Position numbers and translations under genes: made by a program. A DNA stretch of 59,802 nt from an uncultured bacterium (GTDB lineage: Bacteria > Bacillota_I > Bacilli_A > Acholeplasmatales > Anaeroplasmataceae), in contig CASETY010000009.1 of NCBI GenBank assembly GCA_949291115.1, positions 1 to 59,802 of the forward strand. Reading direction: 5' to 3'. The notes beneath the pieces are model-generated. The model did no database searches. It saw only the letters and a list, made by a program, of their open reading frames with translations, and had not been told where the DNA came from. Below are positions 50,001 to 54,407 of this stretch, in pieces. Position 1 is the stretch's first letter. Each line of letters starts with the position of its first letter.

Positions 50001-50938
50001 AACTGTGCAGATTTATTACCTTTGGCTAAATAGTCATAAAAAGGAATTATTCTAGTTGTCTTGCCACTATCATAAACCTCATTGTTAAAGCCAAATTCAA
50101 CAGAAGAACGTTCATAATTGCTGTTTAATTTTTTATAAACTATATAATTACCTGCAGTAGTTATCTCATCTAAATCACCAATTACAGTAAAGCTTTCATC
50201 TAATTTACCGATAGTTGCACCCAAATAAGAATTGTAATCAACATTGCCAGCTTTTACAAACCCACCATTACCTTCTATTTTACCAGTTATTTTGGCATCA
50301 TTAATTGCAATAACCATAGCTTTTTTTGTTAAAGTAATAGGTGAAGTTTCACCACTATTTAAATTAGCATTACTTCCATCTAAATTTAATGTACCATTAA
50401 CTACCACACCAGCAGTACTATTAAAATTAGTTGAATCTATAGTACTCTCATTTAGTAATAAAACTGAATCATTAATTTCTAAATTAGGATAAAAATAATC
50501 ATCCCCTTCAGTAGCACCTGATATTATACTAGAACCATCTAAAATAACATTAACATCTAAAATTAACTTAGCTTGTTCCATTAATGTAATAGTTGTATCC
50601 TTTAAAATTAACTGTTTACCAAGTACATCAGCACTACTACCAATTATAACTGGACTATCAGCATTGGTAATTCTTAAAGTTACACCAGAAGCAACAACTA
50701 ATGTTTGTTCACTAACTGTAACATCATTTTTAATTTCAAAGGTAGTTGTTGATTCGTAGTCACCTTCACCAGCTGCTTTTGCAGTCCAATTACTAGTAAA
50801 ATCATTATCATTTGCTATTGTTATATTATTTAAATTACTACTACTATCATTATCATCATTTTTAACACAAACAATTAATAGTATAGCAGTTGTAACTATC
50901 GCTATAATACCTGTAATTGCAAGTAATACTTTTTTCAT
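32015..50938 (-). CDS. Giant surface protein: beta-helix, GLUG-like and about 50 InlB B-type repeats
   Basis: 6307 residues from one uninterrupted frame, almost a third of the window. Residues 1-25 are a hydrophobic signal or anchor (LLIVC is a poor lipobox). About 400-720 is a right-handed beta-helix with GGGIAS, GGAIMV and GGGLYI turns. About 1500-1820 has seven GLUG-like GGIVG repeats. About 1960-6060 is a chain of InlB B/Flg_new repeats with GYxFxGWY cores; I count about 50 by eye, plus one or two near 1190-1280. About 6075-6195 is a membrane-proximal beta domain ending in HFSMFGVVE. A span lies at about 6205-6228, and one more repeat (GYRFKGWYLDEKL) follows it on the predicted cytoplasmic side. 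No LPXTG. The ATG overlaps the partner's TGA, with GGAGG inside the partner gene. Probable adhesin. Confidence 0.85.
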   Translation of the reverse strand: MKKVLLAITGIIAIVTTAILLIVCVKNDDNDSSSNLNNITIANDNDFTSNWTAKAAGEGDYESTTTFEIKNDVTVSEQTLVVASGVTLRITNADSPVIIGSSADVLGKQLILKDTTITLMEQAKLILDVNVILDGSSIISGATEGDDYFYPNLEINDSVLLLNESTIDSTNFNSTAGVVVNGTLNLDGSNANLNSGETSPITLTKKAMVIAINDAKITGKIEGNGGFVKAGNVDYNSYLGATIGKLDESFTVIGDLDEITTAGNYIVYKKLNSNYERSSVEFGFNNEVYDSGKTTRIIPFYDYLAKGNKSAQFNVDEGSTLELGGFTKNLNTYQANTNKFIIDGGANWDDEGGNVYFVTGDYDPYREGANPENDNRGMYINNGVKKEWPILYVRKNSTANLFGGVVIQNVDNTKSTGNGGGSYNYDYGTINVYGARESGEVYHPKLKVYGATIRFNHANGNENSIGGAAITAGYEKSLDLDEKDIYIADCDISYNSVWGVKSNDGAAIGLYKNTNLVMDDGLISHNHGSSANDADGGAIMVRDNSNLTMKNGTLSYNFVYGYGGAICIYSSSVTINSGNLIYNRATFGGGIASSGNPVEIHLGSSSNSDLYVAYNEAYKNTEIDDDTGYGGGVALGNSGDGDNYRQNEEIYIYGGLFEYNKALYGGGIASYTVNKKTGNKLYLEGGEIRNNNSSNGGGLYIKSNDDPIYFNAHVPLLYLSGSAKVDTSNNIQIDGNVSGQVPIEVTGELTASGIVGLISYVDTNLYKRNPNAVYFNGPERQVDKFLLDSDSHCFVESADAHYIAIKESNSNKPYEVNGTKYSTLKEAVEKGIGNNETGTIYVLRNVSLTENDLVTINNGKEITIESKSNADNVPYTLAISKDFDFSSQDTSNPGILRINPGCTLTLNNINLDGNSSISDGFAFIYNTGTFTLEETASLNNNISNLNGGAINIQQSGSITNIYGTIYGNKGPNGAVYATGENITINIYDTAVFENNTALSVNTTLGQAGIATEVENVGLYLGAGVTCNFYGFDGLKDAIFYTGATLNIANKEDDPTSVPENKVNVYISNQFYTTGQIIFNVDASLKNTDFANQFVFANGLENDIFTNGSNNTIIINKVVKAIFDFESDAEGKGKVNLDFLTKDKLNELASSLKIDQSLVTKQGHKLVIYMDVNSQLSLEIIASRASMAGHKITGFTFNESTHALTENVPFYEVSGKFIANWEENSYTFTFSHQDFNDVMGEMTAVTYNYTTGFEGGSRNIPSNKFYVVGYYFAGWKVVGTDKVLANGQEIIASDMLGMSEALNDSTNITLLAIWKSIFSDENTSEGYRNGKSEATAFIISDVDGLNRLSHTVSQSDILSFDGNDYYNTTLENGSLKYQPFSYEGYYFKLSADFDNTNAPFSKTIGTAKIKADYNPDTSDPEEGLVAYLTNTYPFSGTFDGNYSDLTSTSGISVNVNINSTGDDFLGLFGYTKDATIKNLKVTGSVTGQNSIAGVTGFMNDGSLTNVVNEANINSTGYNAGGIVGTFYRAYTNSTNDNLINLVNNGNVTYTGNKTTDLEYRDGWKENKVLNGIEGTRYGGIVGQMWSGRINGGYNSGNITARMAAGGIVGTMISMNDNSKDDSQINTALNIGNVTVTSGLLSDYQLEGTSFVQHNISAYAGGIAGRLFGASAITNVMNTANIEATYVGYTTNSSNISASSPLTHLVGEPTNMNAFYLGARGVGGIIGITSIEKEGSDFSGGNKSLEYAINTGHISGWSSVGGLVGLLAYSDVRYTINGGTIEAKGYHFINGQTEVKGGTQIYDPTSNNYKYYNYLGAIVGMAISANIDSTNYFDGDISYVGYTDAVVKATGDEVTSMGNGASTVNANKLASKELIVGASGEKPIGLPETFFNTGWEYKTVLNTEENDYYYYPQLSALANNNILLKEVNVYKTIGELSMDGVILKAEDGEVIKPVEPSKQIIITLHLNDGYIDGKEINKEFTEGGHTYTYNDNGTLTLTIKFSATTGSIVLIDSKLVKYVGFNFGGWYKDNETFEEEFSGFLPSSNIDLYAKWEAINYNITYSGFGSYSDGDVKFDGDYVSSFTIKNDTITLPKNVISGNGAFTFKRWIYSSGGEQFEATKFSINKDDNTITIYVTNLDGSTHDPIVIDIQNLEFTLECDPVEYAINYYDAAGNKLTEEELDKYNPWYLYTIRDNVTLPLGVDRVGYRFVGWYLDQTLKNEASNIVRGTIGEQNFYAKFEPLNYTLTIDLGRMGSLSGDSLKFTLNGTEYTLVIDNTTYKVDIPYGTSLSGLFAESTGLKSPEAITGYTFKYYSTSLDGDEFDPTDVTMSEKGLAIYAVYQTTKYEITIDLTKTLIDSKTLSLPNTINGLKDLYQYEVSGNKLILKNVEYHDNLEAALNLILGAISTENSGILTSEWNFSKWEGPDGFSIYNVMGEETYVTISPIYLKNTYTWTILDKDLQTVGTITNKDENFTTTFNINDIYQKFEDSLVPAGYTYVGFYDLSDKNQNLIIGDNLQITSNCNIVVKLEAKKLTINFYDGDEKLGFTQEVAYEAEYGTLETYSKDGYNFKGWSLAENGSTIIQETDIVTVKNIESVDSINVYAVFDLITYVINFTNLQGYTIDSIEFNIEDDETINLKDIITNFQAYNGYTGYRFSYFTDGEGHTYDSSNYQIEVDSNLRNITLEAYFKAVKVLVIFNAGDGKDSKFNVNQDDLNDGKFLNTIDGLQEVVNADSFNTYYETIEGVSSGTTKYFITYVDFGQRPVSPQYPTKEGYIFNKWNPDIVTITEEAEREYKAAYNANTYTIYFITNNGETINPLTDIQHDQTVSETQVNFNKIKTGYHFVGWFISGTDEEFKFGDTKVTSDLTLEAKWTENSYKLSITMDYDISDAKKAIVKALKGLASFDGNTLIVTVKYGTDLSSLNNIFDENGYQVNENTYYFESYSNGIFTTMPANDLDVTVSFTKIIPRKVTIHYMGVKGENGENISLIRTNKVSYQYNGVSYELAYRTYEIEITGYKFTGWFSDASLTNQVSSFTWSDDKDLPTYLYLKYEAIKLEITLTYINDSYEKENTTLPVYYGDTLGEVITKEYRHSHPGYSLLGFSEVTNKQILADSYPFTYDMTLIYREEAVTYGIKFSYQKPNGTSGVSEIFNIPYGEAIIYSEDYNELYYDLAWYLKNTEGSEILFNEATMPNLGDSKYAEYIHKDNNVEYIVVYAKYTPTLYTVNFDTDGGDDLSSLTIDVSKGPYDLKVPTKEHYEFKSYTYGNTTFDKNNLLNVTFEKLISLFKENEKEITLKANYDLKEYTLKLDDNNRLTFDYEDTSVTITWDDPTKEGATFLGYALTKDQKTAEFLKTIPVSELLKYLDDGVVTIYPVFSDLNKYQVMFIYETIDGIKTNSYTVEHGSTLGDLNDLGKPDRLGYEFVGWNEDENAKTGKLTEAIKQETITKNTTYYAIFREKTYTIKFDLNGGNGTASNQSKKYTETITLPTDIEKPNYTFVGFTYNNNLYKDSVKVADLVTNDDIVITLEASYEEEVYTITFDSKGGSAVTSINVKFNDKAPVPTKPTRTGYTFLGWWYIISGTEDEQEFKFGETPVTSNLTLEAKWEANKVNVTFDYNYESAQTATVEQTYHDYYKFPTEPTRTGYIFLGWFEDKENGEEVLANTYVTNEQVHTLYAHWEKDTYKVIFDSNGGTEVEQKELAYGEVIPAPNEPKRTGYTFSGWFTEATDGTQITFDNDLTVGSDDVTYYAHWNAITYKVKYEGLNKELEDATYDELYTITNDKVEEPGYEFIGWSTKENSNIVEYNSGQEIVFNLTSNNNEPITLHPVYRSVNYTIVFNSNGGSGHMDNMNNITYETESLTLTTNQFTKYGYNFIGWSLSSNGNKEYDNSSILNNSEIKTLLSKATNNKVTLYAIYEAVTYSITFNGNATNVSGSMSNLPATYDSNNVSLTENAFVRNGYSFLGWAVKVNGSDRFLYEDKSLITNDLYQYVSEGTVTLYALWQLNTYTINYYDGNTLVFKDTYTVEDDDKSLYQGYSKYGYEFNGWSLDRVDGEKLENLAGKYEDLNLYALLPPKVIEITLNNGGTTTTINATYDGKYDKLKEQTKAGYDFLGWYTGDDIKITSETDVKDLNITTLYARYEAKSYEITYKNEDNEQVVIVKYDSNSKFAGAIFERKGYNLVGWKVEQKVQTRTNEDYQIDTIIDNDFLLTLTNQKVTLVPVWEAITYNITYVGVDDDTNPNANKKTFTVTSTVTFEDATKEGYTFNGWYLNGNKITNTNNIYQDITVEARFKAINYVVTFTDGINTYTQTFTYDNMDDTLTNYPFSKFGYNHVGFKYNGNDIAFGESFENILKLKYFVDNKLTLNPKFEAIKYTFTYDNSDQFKDVTIDGSIDLSKITVESETGYDRYQFIINGKPYNSSKIVNVKDIVINDSDTTYEIILEDIQNEYTIKFDQSDITLNFKYEGVITGLPQAYVKEGQEFVGWYYNDTLVLNGTKISDLVANLASNNSGEYELRFTAKYDNKMIDGNKININGIGNIKALDDLKNTLRNKLDVHVDDDFSYKIEINDNNDGLKITYSARYNSDISFLNNIFPSFIQYEENGVIHTLNLTDTGLNLSKQVETKTSNTLTYTETNISVTINYDGKQDIIYPTLDQNEKYQLDEAILKEKYNKVGYTIDFYTNVNYTEDSKYTFGEESGSITLYINYKANTYTVTINLDGGASEGFIGSTISVTYDSPYNNLPNDPTKEGHTFVGWYLNNTLITEDSIVKVTDDEQTIVAKYNKNSYIVTFNTNGGSYVEGLEVTYGEKITKPDDPTKLGYSFAGWYLNDEEFKFDNKVMPAHDITLKAEWTENTINIEFYDEKGKKLENLGKEYTYKYGEKLGDLYDYQVEVESHQEFIGWHYKVNEQKVYVDKNTICTFITEGVLKLYAEVGTKTYYLNFEFNGGNGTYDKLVSFTGSSYTLPLVDDTNLTRTGYQFKGWKTSLNGDVVYKNGDTITSDALTNNSLTLYAKWEATTYEVTLHYEENTEKITFTYDALNQIKAFSDLGWNKEGYTFGGWALAQDSDEVAYQDKANTLNDLFTQNKDLYAIFTPATYTITLDLNGGSSSTLSVQIQTGDNILEKLANITPTKTGYTFDYWMYNGEKISVDKTFDYDNDITLKANFKANNYTVTINLDGGASEDFTGTTISVTYDSPYNNLPNNPTKEGHTFVGWYLNNTLITKDSIVKVTDDEQTIVAKYNKNSYNVTFNTNGGSYVEGLEVTYGEKITKPDDPTNKLGYNFDGWYKDQNLEKEFNFETPMDSDSLTLYAKWKAVPYTITYNGLVGATYNDSNKTTYTVESDVTFGTPTKNGYRFVNWTLKEDGSSITSTKGYTGNLTVIANFEAITYHITYDLNGGTYEGANNLTYTVEAEVPFGTPTKPGYRFVNWTLEDGKVITSTKGHTADLTVKANFEVNTYHISVKDHNEINPIEVTYGEAINGLDELIVNKVGHNFTGFTYNNLVITNGMVYNYASDIEVEAQFSEIHYTIQFNANGGFGSVSSKNLSYNDEYVLPTTGYTKTGYKFIGWSKTNDGEVIKNQVSMLSSVDNSVVTLYAIYEAIEYEISFENSSEIIKIHYGDVISNLPTLKDNPSERFLGWSYNGVEIKDGMLYGYDSDIKLTANFEEKVYYIYLDALGGSLENSVIEMCYGDLIDLSKYIPEAPAGYNFIGWDLNETTMPDYNLNVKAKYEGIKYNIYFNANGANGNMTFQQATYGESTKLKANQFAKDGYVFIGWSLSSNGEILYRDESYVNVKVGGLTLYAIFEEATYKINYNLAGGKVTNNPTTYTISSDYVFNKPTKEGYKFVGFYTEDGKLVESTLGLSGNLYLTAKYEAITYNITYTSDLSIDINLLPKVYSKDNVVNFDSLTKLGYEFVGWYLNGKLVTSTLNMTGDIKLEARFKIIEYKITYVLNGANNHQDNPLKYTIKDELTFKAPTKAGYTFNGWYINGTDTKVESIIGKTGDLVLEAHFTPEKVTVTFVDGNKEIEKVEIDYNSTISQITDPTKEGYVFNSWYLDGNKYDFSKPVTKDITLEAFYNKIALSTTIDNKVITVSSTSGKGLDPNYSLSVTKIVQELPLSNAIDLLYPLGDLVTLYDIKLLDKNGNIVDLGEDVKVTITDASLKEDVTYAIVHVTDDYLDYSSFGEYKVANNTISFVTPHFSMFGVVEVFEPINLTWLWVLIVLAVTAGFAFAIVVIVKNRKYQIKFVTNGGSLIAPMRLKEDALVELPNAINPGYRFKGWYLDEKLMKEAHFGSMPKENLTLFAKWERDMDAPKSKQ
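35137..35467 (-). repeat. Segmental duplication inside the giant gene, copy 1
   Basis: About 330 bases coding for TVTINLDGGASE through the next repeat's VEGLEVTYGEKITKPDDPT recur nearly unchanged at 36514-36845. Only scattered substitutions separate the copies, far fewer than between other repeats of the protein. Confidence 0.85.
36514..36845 (-). repeat. Segmental duplication inside the giant gene, copy 2
   Basis: Second copy of the unit at 35137-35467, about 1.38 kb away. The two copies encode the same two consecutive InlB-type repeats (KEGHTFVGWYLNNTLIT in both). Confidence 0.85.
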
Positions 50939-52158
50939 AAGTTACCTCCATCAGCAGTCTCTTTTAATTTGATGGCTTTTCCACCAGCAATTAATATCAT
51001 TTTAATCGCTGTTTCCGTAAAATCATAAGCCTCAACAATTAAACTTTTATCTAAATTGCCACGGCCTACAACTCTAATACCATCAGTATCTTCTTTTAAT
51101 AAATTTAAAGTTCTCAACGTTTCTAAATTAACCAAATCACCATCATTAAAACAAATGGCAATATCATCAATATCAATATTTAAGATATTGATTGGCTTAA
51201 CATTTATTTCTTTATAATCTAATAATTCTAAAGTTTCTTTATTAGATAAAACATCAGTGTCATAAACATTAATCTTACTCTTTAATAAATCAGATTTATT
51301 AGCTTTTAATAAAGGTGATTGTTTTAAAGCAATTACCATATTATTAAAAGTATATTCTTTAATTTTTCGTCTAAGTTTTAAGCCATTAGCTTCTACTACA
51401 TATGTTAAAAATTCTAAGGCATACTTAAATGAACGATCACTTCTTAAATTAAATAAAAGTGGTGTATCAATATGACTTTTAATTTTAGACTGATCCTTAA
51501 AGTGATATAAATTAGAATCATACTTTGTAGGATCTAACTTATAAAACACCTTTAATAAATCACCAACTAACATTATCTTCATTAAAACATCGCCGTGAAA
51601 TTTAAAAATACAGCTCTTTTTTAAGAAACGATAAGTTGTATCTTGATATTTCATAAACTCATTAGTTAAATTAATAAATCTAACTTGATTTTTTAAAGAA
51701 GTTTCTTTTAAGCGCCCTCTAAAATTAAGCGTAAACTTAGGTTCCTTTTCAACAGTAACTTCTGGTTTAACCTCTTCTTTTATAATGATAACTTCTTTTT
51801 TAGGTTGTTTCTTAACTTCAATAACTGGCTTTTCAAACTTAGAAAACAAAAGCAAGTTTGAACTTGGCATCGTTTGAATATAAGCAGGTTTAGTAAAAGC
51901 CGCATCTAAAAACCAACCTTTAAAAACTAAACCTTCCAATTCAACAATTGGCAAATGAACAACCTGTCCTTTTTTCACTTTTATATTTTCTAGTTTTATA
52001 CCATCAGGCGTAATAAAACGAATCTTATGCTTTTTAACTCTTAAGACAAGAATTAAAAGCACAATAAAAACAACTAAGATTGTAAAAGCCACAATTATCC
52101 CTACTAGTGGGCCATTACGCATAAACCATTTTTCAAAATCAGAACGTGCTAAAAACAT
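50935..52158 (-). CDS. Membrane partner protein with repeat module, unknown domain and uL15-like C-terminus
   Basis: A 407-residue protein. One membrane span (18-40) is followed by RVKKHK, placing the rest in the cytoplasm. Residues 45-110 are a repeat module (HKIRFITPDG, LVFKGWFLDAAF, LLLFSKFEK) matching the post-membrane tail of the giant protein. A Lys/Glu/Val-rich linker (111-140) leads to a domain (about 141-262: FRGRLKETSLKNQVRFINL, MLVGDLLKVFYKLDP, TPLLFNLRSDRSFKYA) that I recall from uncharacterised Clostridia proteins. Residues about 316-398 resemble the C-terminal half of ribosomal protein uL15 (DLVNLETLRTLNLL, IRVVGRGNL, LIVEAYDFTETA, AGGKAIKL). It lacks the basic N-terminal half and is not a ribosomal gene by context. 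A four-base overlap (ATGA) couples it to the giant gene. Confidence 0.72.
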   Translation of the reverse strand: MFLARSDFEKWFMRNGPLVGIIVAFTILVVFIVLLILVLRVKKHKIRFITPDGIKLENIKVKKGQVVHLPIVELEGLVFKGWFLDAAFTKPAYIQTMPSSNLLLFSKFEKPVIEVKKQPKKEVIIIKEEVKPEVTVEKEPKFTLNFRGRLKETSLKNQVRFINLTNEFMKYQDTTYRFLKKSCIFKFHGDVLMKIMLVGDLLKVFYKLDPTKYDSNLYHFKDQSKIKSHIDTPLLFNLRSDRSFKYALEFLTYVVEANGLKLRRKIKEYTFNNMVIALKQSPLLKANKSDLLKSKINVYDTDVLSNKETLELLDYKEINVKPINILNIDIDDIAICFNDGDLVNLETLRTLNLLKEDTDGIRVVGRGNLDKSLIVEAYDFTETAIKMILIAGGKAIKLKETADGGNL

Positions 52159-52273
52159 CGCTTAACCCCCCTTAATAAACAAGTCAAAAAACACGTTTTA
52201 AATGACATACTAAATCGATAATATATTTTAACCCAAAATTAACCAAAAAACAAGACAAATAGGGTATTTTTCG

Positions 52274-52301
52274 TGTCTATAAAGGTGTATTTTTGTAGAC
52301 A
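52274..52301. promoter_or_regulatory. 28-bp palindromic element, copy 1
   Basis: Arms TGTCTATAAA and TTTTTGTAGACA flank a six-base centre. An almost identical element lies at 52390-52417, 116 bases away, with two differences, both near the centre. They sit in the upstream region of the giant-protein operon and are candidate operators. Confidence 0.5.
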
Positions 52302-52389
52302 TTAGTGTTTTTTCATTAATTTTTGCAATTTTTAGAGAAAAATTAGAGTTTAAATATAGATTTAACTACTTTTTAACCATGATTTTTGA

Positions 52390-52417
52390 TGTCTATAAAA
52401 GTATATTTTTGTAGACA
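52390..52417. promoter_or_regulatory. 28-bp palindromic element, copy 2
   Basis: Second copy of the TGTCTA...TAGACA palindrome. The conservation of the arms between copies in AT-rich, otherwise unrelated sequence suggests a protein-binding site; a mobile-repeat origin is possible. Confidence 0.5.
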
Positions 52418-52510
52418 CACTATTATTTAAATAAAATGGCTTTATTAGGCTATTTTTTGATTTTATATGCTTAAAATTAGCTATTTTTGCTTATTTTTTA
52501 TACATTTTTT

Positions 52511-52609
52511 CTATCGGCAAGAAAACTATTGATAAAATGTAATTTATTTGCCGATATCGGCAAAACAACTGTTTTTTTAATTGCTTTTTTGCCGATATCG
52601 GTATATAAT
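52511..52609 (+). promoter_or_regulatory. fic promoter with three operator-like sites
   Basis: TTGCTT (52581-52586), a 17-base spacer and TATAAT (52604-52609). The palindrome TTGCCGATATCGGCAA occurs at about 52548-52563. A second one, TTGCCGATATCGGTA, fills the promoter spacer (about 52589-52603). A half site ATCGGCAA is at 52513-52520. Centres are spaced by about 41-43 bases, close to four helix turns, as expected for cooperative binding by a repressor. Confidence 0.7.
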
Positions 52610-52625
52610 AAGACTGGTGATTAAT

Positions 52626-53501
52626 ATGAAATATTTAAGCGTAAAAGAAATGGCTAAGTTGTGGAATGTTAGCGAAAGAACAATAAGAAATTATTGTCAG
52701 CATAATAAAATACCTGGTGCTTTTTTAACAGGAAAATCATGGAATATACCAGAAGACGCATCGCTACCTAGTAAAAATAAAGCTACCGATAATAAGCTTT
52801 TAAATATATTACAAGAAGAAAAAAATATGGGTTTAAAAGGTGGAATATATCATAAAACTCAAGTACTTTTAACCTATAATTCAAATCACATTGAAGGAAG
52901 TAAACTTAGCGAGGAAGAAACTAATCTAATTTTTGAAACTAATACTATTAGTGGCACTTCGCTTAATGTTGATGACATAATTGAAACACAAAATCATTTT
53001 AAATGTTTTAATTATATAATTGATAACGCCAAAAAGGAACTTAATGAAGAAATCATTAAAAAAATACACTATATTTTAAAAATTAATACTAGTGATAGTT
53101 TTAAAGACTGGTTTAATGTAGGGGAATATAAAAAATTGCCGAATGAAGTTGGCGGTTCTTCTACAACTTTACCATTAAATGTTAAAAGTGAGATTAAAGA
53201 ATTATTAAATGAATATAAAAACATTAAAAATAAAGATATTAACACTATAATTTGGTTTCACCAAAGATTTGAGACTATTCACCCTTTCCAAGATGGCAAT
53301 GGAAGAGTTGGTAGATTGATTATGTTTAAAGAGTGCCTACATTATAATATTATTCCTTTTATTATTACTGACGATTTAAAATTATTTTATTATAGAGGAC
53401 TAAAAGAATGGGATAACGAAAAAGGTTATTTAATTGACACTTGTCTAACTGCTCAAGATAGATATAAAAAGTATTTAGAATATTTTAATGTTGCCTATTA
53501 A
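52626..53501 (+). CDS. Fic-domain AMP-transferase with N-terminal HTH
   Basis: A 291-residue protein starting at ATG 52626 (MKYLSVKEM), with GGTGATTA just upstream; the longer open frame runs through the promoter. Residues 1-55 are a MerR/excisionase-like HTH (SVKEMAKLWNVSERTIRNYCQHNKIPGAF, then GKSWNIPE). The Fic core has the catalytic HPFQDGNGRVGR near 222-233 and, upstream, an inhibitory-helix motif NSNHIEGSKLSEEE (S/T-xxx-E-G/N, class II arrangement) near 92-105. Fic proteins usually transfer AMP to Ser, Thr or Tyr of a target. The combination of own HTH and palindromes in the promoter points to self-repression. It has a terminator and is a single-gene unit. Confidence 0.87.
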   Translation: MKYLSVKEMAKLWNVSERTIRNYCQHNKIPGAFLTGKSWNIPEDASLPSKNKATDNKLLNILQEEKNMGLKGGIYHKTQVLLTYNSNHIEGSKLSEEETNLIFETNTISGTSLNVDDIIETQNHFKCFNYIIDNAKKELNEEIIKKIHYILKINTSDSFKDWFNVGEYKKLPNEVGGSSTTLPLNVKSEIKELLNEYKNIKNKDINTIIWFHQRFETIHPFQDGNGRVGRLIMFKECLHYNIIPFIITDDLKLFYYRGLKEWDNEKGYLIDTCLTAQDRYKKYLEYFNVAY

Positions 53502-53506
53502 ATAAT

Positions 53507-53533
53507 AAAAAGGTTAGAATTTCTAACCTTTTT
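53507..53533 (+). terminator. Bidirectional terminator between fic and nfo
   Basis: AAAAAGGTTAGA and TCTAACCTTTTT form a perfect hairpin with T on one side and A on the other. It serves fic on the plus strand and can serve nfo on the minus strand. Confidence 0.88.
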
Positions 53534-53565
53534 ATTTATTAAAAATGGCCTAATAATGGGGTTTT

Positions 53566-54399
53566 TTAATTATATTTAGATTTTAATAATTCAATTTCTT
53601 CTTTATAACCATCTAAAGTATCATGCGGTGTTTCTAAATAAAATGGCAAGTCTTTTAACTTAGGGTGATTGATTATGTTTATAATCGCATCTAGACCTAA
53701 AGTACCTTTACCTATTACTTCATGTCTATCTTTAAATGAATTAAATGGCATTTTTGAATCATTTAAATGAATGGCTTTTAATTTGTCTAAGCCAATAATT
53801 TCATCAAAAGTATTTAAGACAACATCTAAGTTTTCTTTAATATCATAACCTGCACTATAAATATGACAAGTATCTAGACAAACACCAAACTTCTCTTTGT
53901 GATTTAGTTTATCTAATATATTTTTAATTTCTTGAAAATCACGTCCTACTTCACTGCCCTTACCAGCCATAGTTTCTAGTAGAACAGTTGGTTTAGTTGA
54001 ATCATCTACCACTTCATTTAAAAGACTTGTTATCAGATTAATTCCTTCAATACTACCTATTCCTACATGTGAACCAGGATGTATATTATAAAGAGGATTT
54101 TCAAAATAGCTTATTCTTTTAAAATCATCTTTTAAGATCATTCTTGCAAGTTCTCTAATGTCTTCTTTTTGACTAGCTAGATTAAGAGTATAAGGGGCGT
54201 GACATAAAGGTGTCACAAAATTGTGTTCTTTAAGATAAGTAATCGCTTTATTTAAATCTTCTAAATCTAATTCTTTAGCCCCAAATCCCCTAGGATTACG
54301 ACTAAAAAATTGAAAAGTATTACCACCAACATATGTTGTATCTAACATTGCTTGGTAAAAACCTTTACTAATTGATAAATGACATCCTATTTTTAACAT
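53566..54399 (-). CDS. nfo: Endonuclease IV (AP endonuclease)
   Basis: A zinc-dependent apurinic/apyrimidinic endonuclease of base excision repair, 277 residues as expected. The family motifs are visible in order: GCHLSISKGF, NTFQFFSRNPRGF, CHAPYTLNLAS, HPGSHVGIGSIEG, LLETMAGKGSEVG, GVCLDTCHIYSAGYD, HLNDSKMPF, DRHEVIGKGTLG and LPFYLETPHD. Together these supply the trinuclear zinc site. It lies eight bases after the Sel1 gene and is probably co-transcribed with it. Confidence 0.96.
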   Translation of the reverse strand: MLKIGCHLSISKGFYQAMLDTTYVGGNTFQFFSRNPRGFGAKELDLEDLNKAITYLKEHNFVTPLCHAPYTLNLASQKEDIRELARMILKDDFKRISYFENPLYNIHPGSHVGIGSIEGINLITSLLNEVVDDSTKPTVLLETMAGKGSEVGRDFQEIKNILDKLNHKEKFGVCLDTCHIYSAGYDIKENLDVVLNTFDEIIGLDKLKAIHLNDSKMPFNSFKDRHEVIGKGTLGLDAIINIINHPKLKDLPFYLETPHDTLDGYKEEIELLKSKYN

Positions 54400-54407
54400 T
54401 TTATACC

